A stretch of DNA of 64,000 nt, taken from Clostridiaceae bacterium (lineage in GTDB: Bacteria > Bacillota > Clostridia > Saccharofermentanales > DTU023). The position numbers and the translations under genes were made by a program. The stretch is taken from NCBI GenBank assembly GCA_012838795.1, contig DUOO01000063.1:35348-99347 (forward strand). Direction: 5' to 3'. Positions 54,374 through 62,844 of the stretch are shown here, one piece after another. Below the pieces are notes generated by a model. The model was not told the DNA's origin. It made no database searches and saw only the letters and a program-made list of their open reading frames with translations. Every line of letters starts with the position of its first letter. Within the stretch, counting starts at the first letter, position 1.

Positions 54374-55150
54374 TTAGTCAATCGATTCCTGAATTAAGGC
54401 AATGATTCTTTTATCAGTTAAATAATTTTCATGTTCAATATCAGAATAAATATGTAAATCGACCGTTTCATAATTGTCGGCCAATTTTTTTTGAATTTCA
54501 CTTTTCAATGTCAGATCGGTATCGGAACCAATGACAGTTACCGGACAAGTAGTATTTTTTGCGTATTCAGTCACTATTATATTGTTGGATATGAATACCT
54601 TAAACGGTCCCCGAAAAATCGGTATGATTTTATTATAAAGATCGGAAAAATCCCGAAAACCGGCCAACAAAAATAAATGATCACATTTACGAACAGATGC
54701 GAGGTAGGCAGCCATGCCACAACCATAACTATGACCAATCACAACTATTTTTCTCCCCGGATAATGATCCGCAGCCCAATCATAAAACTCCTCAGTTGAT
54801 GCTTGCATTGTGTGCAAATTCATTTTCCCGCGGCTGTCTTGCGTGCCGTAATAGTCAACAGCAAGAAATGGAACATCATAGAAAGAAGCATAAATACCTA
54901 CGGTATTGTAGGCAACATAAAACGAACCGCCAAAGCATAAAATAATAGTATTGGATTCATTTGTCAGATTATAACCATAACCTGTCAACTTTTTTGTATA
55001 GTGTATTTTCTGTGGAGTCACATTGACTTCATCCATCTGTTTCTTCCCTTTATAAAAAGAATAGGAAATGGTCAGTAAAATTGAATTACTCAAAAACCCG
55101 ATAATCAAAATCCACATAACAATTTTTAAAATAACTCTAATGACTTCCAT
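54374..55150 (-). CDS. Alpha/beta hydrolase with N-terminal membrane anchor
   Basis: A 258-residue protein with an N-terminal helix (VILKIVMWILIIGFLSNSILL) and an alpha/beta hydrolase fold. The nucleophile elbow is G-H-S-Y-G-C-G, the catalytic acid is likely in GSDTDLTL and the His in DIEHENYLTD. Its start overlaps the upstream FMN-reductase gene by 14 bases, so it is part of that operon. Substrate unknown. Confidence 0.85.
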   Translation of the reverse strand: MEVIRVILKIVMWILIIGFLSNSILLTISYSFYKGKKQMDEVNVTPQKIHYTKKLTGYGYNLTNESNTIILCFGGSFYVAYNTVGIYASFYDVPFLAVDYYGTQDSRGKMNLHTMQASTEEFYDWAADHYPGRKIVVIGHSYGCGMAAYLASVRKCDHLFLLAGFRDFSDLYNKIIPIFRGPFKVFISNNIIVTEYAKNTTCPVTVIGSDTDLTLKSEIQKKLADNYETVDLHIYSDIEHENYLTDKRIIALIQESID

Positions 55151-55805
55151 TTATCTTATCTTCCTCTTGTTTTCGTAAATAATAATTTGGAGCTTCCGGA
55201 TCGTGTCCGTATTTCTTAAGATTATTTACTACTAAAAAAGTAAGAAATTTTGTGAAAATACGGGTTGTGAGTTTACCAGGAGGAGGTTGTGCCTCTTCGT
55301 ACAGGCTATTGGGAGATTGAACTCCCTCAACAATGTTCCGGATAAACTTATCAAAAGCCGGGACAATTCTCTTGCGGTTCATATGTTTTTCCAGAGGTTT
55401 TCCGTCCAACATAGCCCCGATACCTAATACAAAACCGCCTTGCCATGACAGATGATTCTGTTCTGCAAATAATTTAAGACAGATAAGTCCGTGCTGATGT
55501 GTATGGATATAGGGCATACCCCCGTTGATGATGCCATAAAGTTTTTGACCGGAAAAATTTCCCTTAATCGAAGCTAATTCAAGTAATTCAATTAGTCTGG
55601 CAGGATAAGTATTGATATAGCAAGGTCCTGATATGATAATGGTTCCGGCCTTTTGCATTGCAAGTACCAATTCATCCAAACTACCTCTCTGGGGCAAAAA
55701 GAATATTTTACCACCGGTGACAACTTGGACGCGTTCAAGTAACATGGCGCTGGTTCCTTTATGTCTGGGGCTGGCACAAATAAGCATTATATTCGACTTA
55801 TTCAT
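55137..55805 (-). CDS. Flavodoxin-fold NAD(P)H-dependent oxidoreductase
   Basis: A flavodoxin-like protein with the FMN phosphate-loop pattern at the N-terminus (MLICASPRHKGTSAMLLERV). SGPCYINTYPARLIELLEL and GIINGGMPYIHTHQHGL correspond to the other flavin-binding loops. The C-terminal third is less conserved and has a hydrophobic helix. I choose ATG 55805 (MNKSNIML), with CAGGAG seven bases upstream; the track adds six residues. It overlaps the end of the neighbouring iron-sulfur flavoprotein-like gene by eight bases. Confidence 0.83.
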   Translation of the reverse strand: MNKSNIMLICASPRHKGTSAMLLERVQVVTGGKIFFLPQRGSLDELVLAMQKAGTIIISGPCYINTYPARLIELLELASIKGNFSGQKLYGIINGGMPYIHTHQHGLICLKLFAEQNHLSWQGGFVLGIGAMLDGKPLEKHMNRKRIVPAFDKFIRNIVEGVQSPNSLYEEAQPPPGKLTTRIFTKFLTFLVVNNLKKYGHDPEAPNYYLRKQEEDKINGSH

Positions 55806-56334
55806 GGATAATCTCCTGTACAATATTATTAAGTGAGACCCTATTTAATCTGCTGTCAAGAATAAATGTCTGTCCTTTGACACTCATGATCTTTCGGTTT
55901 TCCTGATGAAGATGTAAAAAGGCTGAGCATTCTGCTTCATTCAAATTATCTCCTATACCAACCATATAATAGTTCATGCCAACTCTGCTCATTCCCTTTA
56001 CTATTTCTCCGTCTTTCACCCGGTAGCGAGGATCTCCGAGAGCCGCCATACGGTCCATCACCTTCTTGATATGGTGGCTGACACTGCCAAATACTACAGG
56101 AGAAACCAGTACAAGTGAACGGCACACCGCTATTTTGGGCAACAGTAATTGCATGTCATCTTGGATAATGCAACGGCCAAAAGTTTTCCCGCTACAGCTG
56201 TTACAAGCCGCACATGGTTTGATTTGGAGGGCATCGGCGGAAAAACGAACAATTTCAGTTTCACTAAGATGCATTGCTTCCTCCAGCGTCGGACCCCAAT
56301 TTCCTCTGTTGTCATCTGAGATGATTAATATCAT
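55798..56334 (-). CDS. Iron-sulfur flavoprotein-like NAD(P)H oxidoreductase
   Basis: A 178-residue NADPH-dependent FMN reductase family protein. The N-terminal FMN loop (ISDDNRGNWGPTLEEAM) is followed by a cysteine group C-A-A-C-N-S-C-S-G-K-T-F-G-R-C, the compact motif that holds a [4Fe-4S] cluster in Isf-type flavoproteins. LVSPVVFGSVSHHIKKVMDR then forms the second flavin loop. It is co-transcribed with MarR upstream and a second flavodoxin-fold protein downstream. The physiological electron donor and acceptor are unknown. Confidence 0.87.
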   Translation of the reverse strand: MILIISDDNRGNWGPTLEEAMHLSETEIVRFSADALQIKPCAACNSCSGKTFGRCIIQDDMQLLLPKIAVCRSLVLVSPVVFGSVSHHIKKVMDRMAALGDPRYRVKDGEIVKGMSRVGMNYYMVGIGDNLNEAECSAFLHLHQENRKIMSVKGQTFILDSRLNRVSLNNIVQEIIHE

Positions 56335-56345
56335 ATGTTGTCCTC

Positions 56346-56843
56346 TTATTTGTTAATATCTTGTGCGATAAATTTTAAATTCTGATACAATTGATCGATC
56401 ACCATTCGTGCTTTGGCCAAATCTTCATCGGATATTCCTGCGAACAAATTATCCATAAAAAGGCGATTGCTTTGCCTATATTTTTGTTCAAACACTTCAA
56501 CTGCAGGGGTAAGCTTCACAAGTGTCCTGCGTTGATCTGCTTCATCTTTTTCCAGGATAATAAATCCGGTTGACTGTAACCGTAACAGAAGTTGCTTCAT
56601 ATTTTGATGAGAAGTTCCCACAAAGTTGGCTATTTGAGAAATAGAGGGTAAAGGCTGCAGCATACAGGCTCCCAGTAAGGCAAACCATTGTTTCCATGTT
56701 ATTTCTTCAAATACATAATCCCCCACAGTTTGCATACGGTTAGCAAATGCAGTTAACATGCCGAAAAGGTAATATCGATCATCTATACTGTTCAGGTCAA
56801 TGGACATGTGGATATTATCCGGTTGGATTTTATTTTGCTTCAT
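56346..56843 (-). CDS. MarR-family regulator
   Basis: A 165-residue winged-helix repressor. The DNA-binding core is LPSISQIANFVGTSHQNMKQLLLRLQSTGFIILEKDEADQRRTLVKLT, where D-E-A-D-Q-R-R is the usual wing pattern. It has one Cys (in GACMLQP), which may or may not sense oxidants. The start overlaps the FMN-binding protein stop by four bases (ATGA), showing translational coupling. It probably controls the promoter in the palindrome at 57293-57340. Confidence 0.92.
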   Translation of the reverse strand: MKQNKIQPDNIHMSIDLNSIDDRYYLFGMLTAFANRMQTVGDYVFEEITWKQWFALLGACMLQPLPSISQIANFVGTSHQNMKQLLLRLQSTGFIILEKDEADQRRTLVKLTPAVEVFEQKYRQSNRLFMDNLFAGISDEDLAKARMVIDQLYQNLKFIAQDINK

Positions 56844-57250
56844 GGGGTCTCACCGCTTATTAATGCTTCTAATACAGCAGTTTTAATGATTACACTTGAG
56901 GCTGTTGCACCACTTATACTGTCCACATCCGGACTGTTATTTTTAACGATGCTATCACAAATTGCTTCAGCACCATAACCGGGGCCGTGACTATGTTCCG
57001 GAAGATTTACCCGGAGGATTCGGCCATCACGCACAGTTACCTCTACTTGCGCAGTAACCAAAAGTGCAGATGCACTTCCCTCGTAAACTCCATTGGGTAT
57101 ATCCGAGATATTAACCATGGTAAAATCTTGTTCAGCGTATTTATTTATCTGTTGACTCATTAAAAAGAAAACGACAGCAACAATCACAAACAACAGAATA
57201 GCTGACAAAATGAGAATTCGTTTGATCTTCTTATTACCCTTCTTTTCCAT
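56840..57250 (-). CDS. Membrane-anchored FMN-binding domain protein
   Basis: The N-terminal helix (ILILSAILLFVIVAVVFFLM) anchors an extracytoplasmic FMN_bind domain. The motif V-D-S-I-S-G-A-T-A-S matches the sequence in which ApbE-type transferases attach FMN covalently through a Ser or Thr phosphodiester. YEGSASALLVTAQVEVTVRDGRI is the preceding beta sheet typical of the domain. Length 136. It is the first gene of the MarR-flavoprotein operon. No apbE gene is seen in this window. AAGGAGAAGAT precedes the ATG. Confidence 0.9.
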   Translation of the reverse strand: MEKKGNKKIKRILILSAILLFVIVAVVFFLMSQQINKYAEQDFTMVNISDIPNGVYEGSASALLVTAQVEVTVRDGRILRVNLPEHSHGPGYGAEAICDSIVKNNSPDVDSISGATASSVIIKTAVLEALISGETP

Positions 57251-57292
57251 AGAAATCTTCTCCTTGAAAATAAGTAATATATTACCTATTTA

Positions 57293-57340
57293 AGAATAAT
57301 ATGACACAGAATGTCTGTCAAGATATTCTGTGTCATATTA
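57293..57340 (-). promoter_or_regulatory. Promoter of the FMN-binding/MarR operon inside a palindrome
   Basis: On the minus strand TTGACA (57321-57316) and TATTCT (57298-57293) are 17 bases apart. The -35 lies in the 12-base loop between the arms of a perfect 16-base inverted repeat (AATATGACACAGAAT core), and the -10 touches the downstream arm. This may be the MarR operator. The same hairpin could also end the DUF4097 transcript. Confidence 0.55.
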
Positions 57341-57420
57341 GAAATTTAATTATTTAAGCATAAAGTTGACCCTAATTGTTCGTAGTATTTTTCACAATAT
57401 AATATTATTTTATTACATTA

Positions 57421-58230
57421 TTATTCTGAAAAATTAATTTTGGCAGAACCGACCCCACCTTCAAAAAGAAGCTCAATATCACCTTGACCAAGTTGTGTAT
57501 TATTATTTACATTATCTTGATCTACAAGAATTTCGCCTAATCCTTTTTTGATAATTAGTTTATAATCACCTGCAGAACCTGTTAAATTAATTTGACTGGA
57601 GCCGACGCCCATTTTGAATGTGTTCTTGCCTGATAACTTACCTGAAAACTCAAATTGACCCACACCCATATCCAAATCCAGATTATTAAACAAACTGTCT
57701 GTAATATTAAGTTTTCCGGCTCCGCCCTCTATTGAAGCTTTGTCACTTGCAGATATGTTTTGCAGGGTAGCTTTTCCGGCACCAAATTTTATATCGAAAA
57801 TATTTGTTCGTATATTTTCTAAGTTTGTCGCACCAGCGCCTGTATTGATTTCTGCTTTTTCCAAAATCTGATCTTCGGGAATATAAAGAGTAAGTTCGGC
57901 TTCATTATATATATTATGGAAAAATGATTTTTTATCCTTAATCAGGAGTTTATTATCATTTTCGGTTACAGTTAAATATTTATAATTGCTTTCTACTCTG
58001 AAGTTGGAATCAGTTGTTGATTTCACTTCCAGATCAATGCTATTGATATCTATGTCCAAAACACTGATAATATTTTCTATTTCATATGTCATATTTTCAC
58101 CTTTTACATCAGGAGTAAATATAGGAATCATAAAAGATAAAACATACATAATTCCGCTGATTATACTGATTATAATAATAACTGCCAAAGCTATAGCAAT
58201 ATATTTTATAGTATCGTGCCAAGATCTCAT
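57421..58230 (-). CDS. DUF4097-type adhesin-fold membrane protein
   Basis: A 269-residue protein with one N-terminal helix (IAIALAVIIIISIISGIMYVLSFMI) and a long right-handed beta region of repeating short strands, such as EINTGAGATNLENI, FGAGKATLQNI and GVGQFEFSG. The Gly-(Ala/Val)-Gly steps recur about every 20 residues, as in DUF4097 toastrack proteins. Its start overlaps the LiaF-like gene by four bases. These pairs are linked to envelope stress in Firmicutes. Confidence 0.87.
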   Translation of the reverse strand: MRSWHDTIKYIAIALAVIIIISIISGIMYVLSFMIPIFTPDVKGENMTYEIENIISVLDIDINSIDLEVKSTTDSNFRVESNYKYLTVTENDNKLLIKDKKSFFHNIYNEAELTLYIPEDQILEKAEINTGAGATNLENIRTNIFDIKFGAGKATLQNISASDKASIEGGAGKLNITDSLFNNLDLDMGVGQFEFSGKLSGKNTFKMGVGSSQINLTGSAGDYKLIIKKGLGEILVDQDNVNNNTQLGQGDIELLFEGGVGSAKINFSE

Positions 58231-58931
58231 ATAATATTTACTCCTCCGAAGACACAGTTTGCTTCAATATATAAAGTTAATGCTTTATCTTGCTGATTGT
58301 ACTGATTTTCCGTTTTGTTTCGCTTGTCGGAGACACCACCGAAAAGTGCATTGGAATCGATATTAACTTGCACATAATCCGGTACTTTTATATCGATTCC
58401 CGCAAAAACAGCTGAGGCCGTAATCATACAGTCTTTCTCGATACGAGCATTGCTGAGGTCACAAGTAATACTGCCGAAAACAGCATCTAATACCGTACCT
58501 TCAAATATTTGTCCATCATAATTGATTGTATGGGTTGAGAAAGCAGCAGTATCTTTTTTGAACGATTGACTGTCGTTTTTTAACTCTTTAATTTTTTCAC
58601 TTGTCTTTATATTAAATGAAGAACCGAATATCATTTTTAAACCAATCAGAACAATTATCACCGGAATAGCTAATTTCCAAACCAAAGCGAATTCGAGAAT
58701 GCCTTGGGCAGAAAGAAGTAAAGCAACACCGATTATCAGTCCTATTATACTGCCGAATTTATCTCGTTTGCTAAACAAGCCGACAAGAGATGGAACAATA
58801 ATAAATAAAGTCCACCAACCTTTGAAAAAGACACTTATTTCAGTAAGCCCCAGTGCATTTAAAGCAAAAATAGAACCTAAAACTACCAATGCTATGCCCC
58901 AAATTATTCTGCTGATATTTTTGTTGTTCAT
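58227..58931 (-). CDS. LiaF-like membrane protein with toastrack domain
   Basis: The N-terminal half contains about four membrane helices (IIWGIALVVLGSIFALNALGL, WWTLFIIVPSLVGLF, IIGLIIGVALLLSAQGIL, LAIPVIIVLIGLKMIFGS). The C-terminal half (ILDAVFGSITCDLSNARI to CVFGGVNII) is the toastrack domain of LiaF and PspC-like proteins. LiaF normally restrains the LiaRS cell-wall stress system, but no liaR or liaS gene is in the window. AAAGG precedes the ATG. Confidence 0.87.
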   Translation of the reverse strand: MNNKNISRIIWGIALVVLGSIFALNALGLTEISVFFKGWWTLFIIVPSLVGLFSKRDKFGSIIGLIIGVALLLSAQGILEFALVWKLAIPVIIVLIGLKMIFGSSFNIKTSEKIKELKNDSQSFKKDTAAFSTHTINYDGQIFEGTVLDAVFGSITCDLSNARIEKDCMITASAVFAGIDIKVPDYVQVNIDSNALFGGVSDKRNKTENQYNQQDKALTLYIEANCVFGGVNII

Positions 58932-59010
58932 AATATTGCCTTTCTAACTCCGAAACTTAGTTAATTTATTGTATCAAGGAGTATCAAGATAAAGATAGCA
59001 AATTTTTGTA

Positions 59011-59039
59011 AAAATAGATTAATACCAAGTTTATATCAA
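59011..59039 (-). promoter_or_regulatory. Candidate promoter for the LiaF-like operon
   Basis: On the minus strand TTGATA (59039-59034) and TATTTT (59016-59011) are 17 bases apart, giving a leader of about 70 bases before the LiaF-like ATG. The boxes are one and two bases off consensus. Confidence 0.45.
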
Positions 59040-59173
59040 AGTTAAAAGATAAGACAAATAAAATTCTATGATCCGGAGAAAGATATCATAGAGCGAGGCA
59101 TTTTACTATAAAGATATCTTTTTCAGATATACTTATTTAAGCTTAAATCTTTAATAATAATTCAATAATAACA

Positions 59174-59207
59174 AAGAAGCTTACAACTTTTAGTTTGTAA
59201 GCTTCTT
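59174..59207 (-). terminator. Terminator of the tRNA operon
   Basis: On the minus strand AAGAAGCTTACAA pairs with its complement around an 8-base loop, followed by TTGTTATT. It lies just after the tRNA-Trp 3' end. Confidence 0.7.
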
Positions 59208-59211
59208 ACAT

Positions 59212-59286
59212 TGGCAGGGGAGACAGGATTTGAACCCGCAACCGACGGTTTTGGAGACCGTTGCTCTACCGTTGAGCCACTCCCCT
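59212..59286 (-). tRNA. tRNA-Trp (anticodon CCA)
   Basis: The cloverleaf starts AGGGGAG and ends CTCCCCT-G-CCA, with the CCA encoded. The anticodon loop CTCCAAA gives CCA. The T-arm has GGTTCGAATCC. Confidence 0.95.
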
Positions 59287-59330
59287 ATAAATACGCAAAT
59301 CAGCACTTTTTGAAAATGCTGATTTGCATT

Positions 59331-59417
59331 TGGTGCCGGAGATGGGACTTGAACCCATACGCCCTTTCGGACAACAGATTTTGAGTCTATCTCGTCTGCC
59401 GGTTCCGACACTCCGGC
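59331..59417 (-). tRNA. tRNA-Leu (anticodon CAA)
   Basis: An 87-base class II tRNA with a long variable arm, starting GCCGGAG and ending CTCCGGC-A-CCA. The anticodon loop CTCAAAA gives CAA, reading UUG. The T-arm has GGTTCAAGTCC. It is transcribed ahead of tRNA-Trp. Confidence 0.95.
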
Positions 59418-59430
59418 GAGTTACTAAACA

Positions 59431-59459
59431 AATATAACAAAGAAAAAAATCAATGTCAA
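59431..59459 (-). promoter_or_regulatory. Strong promoter of the tRNA-Leu/tRNA-Trp operon
   Basis: On the minus strand TTGACA (59459-59454) and TATATT (59436-59431) are 17 bases apart. The start point would lie only a few bases before the tRNA-Leu 5' end. Confidence 0.8.
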
Positions 59460-59504
59460 TTTAGATTATTATTTTGTCATTAATATTCAGAGTTGTATAT
59501 TTTT

Positions 59505-62500
59505 TTAATCTTCAACTTCTATATCATCCGGATTTTTCATGTTTTCCGATTCATCATTGTCATCTTTATTATCTTGATTATCTGAGGTGTTGTCTTTATT
59601 ATTTTGATCAGCATTATCATAATGATCATTATTATTTCTTACAGATCTTTTATTTATTAGATCTTCATGCTTTTTCTTGTCAAATGTTTCAAATGTATCA
59701 TGATAACTTTTTGGAGATAATTCAATAATTTCGGGTAATATTTCTTCAGTAGTTTTTAAGGTTACATCAGTTTGATTTTGTGATGGTTCATCAGAATGAG
59801 ACTGTTCTCCGGCATCAGATTGAAACGGTTTATCAGATCGTGCAGATTCACCGGATGGCATGTTTTTCTTTTCTAAAGAATCACTAACAGCAAGAGCAAT
59901 CGGCCTGATCCTTGAACCTGTATCAGTATTATTTAATTCATCTGTTTGTAACAAGATTCTTTTTTTAGTTTTATGCCGTTCTATTAAGAAAGTAATAATA
60001 ATTAAGAATACACCTAGCAATATGCTTGCACCACTGATTATTACGGCATGCTCAAATCCTTGTGGAATAAATGTCAACTCGATTTGATTGTTCCCTGCTT
60101 CGACCGGAATTAACATTAATGAATCAGAAAAAGGTTTTATCTCTATTTGTTGGTGATTAACTTCTGCTTTCCAACCGGGATCATAAGTTGAGGTGAAAAG
60201 CAAATAACCGGAATCCGGGCATTCAATTTCTGCAGTTAAATTATCGGAGCTATGCATTGTGGGATTAACGGAAATTCTTGATAAATTATCATTCCAATAT
60301 TCAAATTTTTCCTTATCTATTACAGCCGCTTCAAATTCGATAGTACCGTTATGTGAATCATCTTTATTTACATCAAATACAACCCGTACTTTTTCACCTT
60401 GATTTAAATAACCTAAATCTGAAATTGAGGTGCCTTTACGGCTTAAATTTTGTTTATAAGTTAATTCAGTCGTATTATCAGTCTGTTCATCTGACTGCTT
60501 ACTTATATATACTTGATCGAATCGTAAACCTGTCACATCCCAGGCAATCGTGTGATAACCGGATTCATTTGCTCCAATTTCAAAAGAGAATTCAGCTTGT
60601 TCATCTGCCAGGAGATCAACTTGAAATTTATTATCCGATATTTCCATAATAGTACAACCGACAGAATTATCAGAATAATAACTCGCAGCTTGCAAAATTT
60701 CCCTTTCACCGCCAAAAGCATTGATTAGATTTCTTTGATTGACGAAACTTGTATCATCTGAATTGGTTTGGAAAGAATCCGCAATGTCGGGAACAAAATA
60801 CAATAATGGTAAAGCATATTCATTTTCATATAATGCGGTAATACCATCAGTTTCTTTTGCTTCATAAAATGAAATTTGCTCTTCCCTGTTCTGATCCAGA
60901 ATCTTGTATTTAATCCCGAACAAAGAATCCATAATAATATTTGAACCGGTATTTTGATAACTGTTAATTCCGTTATTGTCATAACCTAAATGAGCAAATA
61001 ATTGAACCGGTTCCTTAGGATAAGTGGAAGCAAAAATAGTTAATCCGGGAAATCCGTACAACATCGGATCATTGACGCATTTATCCGGCCATAATGCTGC
61101 TCTCGCATTCGGAGATTCCTGCTTGATTTGCTGAACTCTTTTCAATACGGAAGTCGGATATTCACCTGCTAAATAACCATCGCGTGATCCGTAATATTCA
61201 TTGTCGTTGATTGAAGCGATTCCGACCATGGTATTGATCGTAAGTTCGACAACCATGATGAATAATAATGCTAAAGAAATAAATCTTTTTTGAACTTTAG
61301 GATCTAGGCCTGTATTAAATATAAGAGTAAAAATGAATAAAACCAAAATTGTAACTAAGATTAATGAAAATTTATATTGTTCCCGGTCAATTTTTTGCAA
61401 TAACAATAAAAGAATGATCCAAATCCCGAGAGTTTTCGACCAAGACACTTTGTCGTAATTATGCCAAGAATCATAAGCGGTTATAGCCATTGAGCATAAA
61501 AGAAAAATTAAGACAAAAGAATTTCTGAACGGTAATTGATTAGGATAATGAAAACCATGCCAAATAAAGTTCAGAACATTATTATTCAGACTGATAATTA
61601 AAAAAAACATCAGAACTGTATGAACTACTTTGGTAGAATAAGAAATTCGTTTACTGCTGAAAAAAAACGGAATGATTATGAGTAAGATCGCACCGGCATA
61701 AAGATTCGGCATACCGTCTCTGATGGATAACGGTGCCAAAGTCATTAATCTGCTGACAAAATCAATGAAAGGTTGAAAGAAATCAATTGATTTTGGAAAC
61801 ACATCCCCGGAAGCGGAAGTTCTGCTCAGAGCCATAATAGTGGGCAATAAAGTAGTTGCAGCCATTCCTCCGGCCAGTAACGAACCGCCGGCGAATTTCA
61901 GAAGACATTTCCCGGCATGTCCTTTGATTGTTTTCAGTTCTTTATTGTTATTAGTTTCCTGAATATATAAAACTAAATAATAGAAAACTAAGAAGAAACA
62001 AACAAAAAAAGCCGTATAATAATTTACAATTAATATTAGTGCAAGACTGACAATATAGAGCCAGGTTCGTTGATTCCTGATCAGATATGTTAAACCGAGA
62101 ATTGCTATCGGCAATAGAATTATAGTGTCTAACCACATTATATTCCAGGAATAGGCCAGTGAATATCCGGATAGCGCATATCCGCAAGCGATTGCCAGAT
62201 AAAACCAGCTATGACGTTTGCGGGAAAAATAACTATAACAATAAAACGTTAAACCGCTGGCAGCAATTTTTAAAACAGTTAATAATAAAACTGCTTCACT
62301 GATTTGCTGTTCCGAAAATAACAGTAATAATAAATTAAACGGACTGGCCAGATAATAAGTAATTGCTGAGAAAAAATTAAATCCCAGACCTCCGGACCAG
62401 CTTATGAACAGTGAATCACCACTCAATAATTTTGACCTCAACTCGCGTAAAAAAGGAGCATATTGATGATATAAATCAATAGTTAAGATATGTTTCGAAC

Positions 62501-62690
62501 CGAACGGATAGACGTTTTGAATGGCATATGCCAGACCTATAATCAGCAAAGGTAATAAAAATGCCAATAAAAAGTATTTACTTTGACCAAGTTTGCTGAG
62601 TTTTTTCTGGTAATCAAAAGAATTTTGAATTTCAAATGAAGTTTGAGTTTTTAGTGCTGTTTGGGATTTTTCCATAAATGAATGCTCCAA
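59505..62690 (-). CDS. YfhO-family polytopic membrane protein
   Basis: A 1061-residue membrane protein of the YfhO family, whose members are glycosyltransferase-like (GT-C type) and in some Gram-positives modify lipoteichoic acid. The first 470 residues hold about 12 membrane helices with an early extracellular loop (GSKHILTIDLYHQYAPFLREL) that fits the GT-C first-loop pattern with an acidic residue. A large external beta domain follows, ending SGYLLFTSTYDPGWKAEV, which is a common line in this family. A last helix (AVIISGASILLGVFLIIITFLI) leads to a cytosolic disordered tail of about 140 residues, rich in Asp, Asn, Lys and Ser. The tail is not typical of the family. Confidence 0.9.
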   Translation of the reverse strand: MEHSFMEKSQTALKTQTSFEIQNSFDYQKKLSKLGQSKYFLLAFLLPLLIIGLAYAIQNVYPFGSKHILTIDLYHQYAPFLRELRSKLLSGDSLFISWSGGLGFNFFSAITYYLASPFNLLLLLFSEQQISEAVLLLTVLKIAASGLTFYCYSYFSRKRHSWFYLAIACGYALSGYSLAYSWNIMWLDTIILLPIAILGLTYLIRNQRTWLYIVSLALILIVNYYTAFFVCFFLVFYYLVLYIQETNNNKELKTIKGHAGKCLLKFAGGSLLAGGMAATTLLPTIMALSRTSASGDVFPKSIDFFQPFIDFVSRLMTLAPLSIRDGMPNLYAGAILLIIIPFFFSSKRISYSTKVVHTVLMFFLIISLNNNVLNFIWHGFHYPNQLPFRNSFVLIFLLCSMAITAYDSWHNYDKVSWSKTLGIWIILLLLLQKIDREQYKFSLILVTILVLFIFTLIFNTGLDPKVQKRFISLALLFIMVVELTINTMVGIASINDNEYYGSRDGYLAGEYPTSVLKRVQQIKQESPNARAALWPDKCVNDPMLYGFPGLTIFASTYPKEPVQLFAHLGYDNNGINSYQNTGSNIIMDSLFGIKYKILDQNREEQISFYEAKETDGITALYENEYALPLLYFVPDIADSFQTNSDDTSFVNQRNLINAFGGEREILQAASYYSDNSVGCTIMEISDNKFQVDLLADEQAEFSFEIGANESGYHTIAWDVTGLRFDQVYISKQSDEQTDNTTELTYKQNLSRKGTSISDLGYLNQGEKVRVVFDVNKDDSHNGTIEFEAAVIDKEKFEYWNDNLSRISVNPTMHSSDNLTAEIECPDSGYLLFTSTYDPGWKAEVNHQQIEIKPFSDSLMLIPVEAGNNQIELTFIPQGFEHAVIISGASILLGVFLIIITFLIERHKTKKRILLQTDELNNTDTGSRIRPIALAVSDSLEKKNMPSGESARSDKPFQSDAGEQSHSDEPSQNQTDVTLKTTEEILPEIIELSPKSYHDTFETFDKKKHEDLINKRSVRNNNDHYDNADQNNKDNTSDNQDNKDDNDESENMKNPDDIEVED

Positions 62691-62774
62691 ATCAAATCTG
62701 TTATATTATTTAAATAACGAAATTGAGTTTTACTATTTCGCTAACCTGTTTTTCATTTTAACAGAAATTGATCA

Positions 62775-62812
62775 GATAAAAAACAAAGGATGATGTCAGC
62801 TACATCATCCTT
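62775..62812 (-). terminator. Terminator after the DUF948-like gene
   Basis: On the minus strand AAGGATGATGT pairs with ACATCATCCTT around a 5-base loop and is followed by TGTTTTTTATC. It ends the YtxH-DUF948 transcript. Confidence 0.75.
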
Positions 62813-62844
62813 GTAAATATCTTAATTTAATATTAACTTTATAA

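Noticed and set aside
54491-54945. Plus-strand ORFs of 61 and 82 residues opposite the hydrolase gene
   Set aside because: Shadows of the minus-strand coding sequence with no motif or ribosome site.
59079-59121. AAAGATATC/GATATCTTT repeat and nearby CTATGA/TCATAG pair upstream of the LiaF-like operon
   Set aside because: Considered as a riboswitch or operator, but the stems are short with long loops and match no motif I know.
59295-59328. Inverted repeat GCAAATCAGCA/TGCTGATTTGC between the two tRNA genes
   Set aside because: It could be read as a terminator, but there is no T-run and tRNA-Trp follows without a new promoter. More likely a processing spacer.
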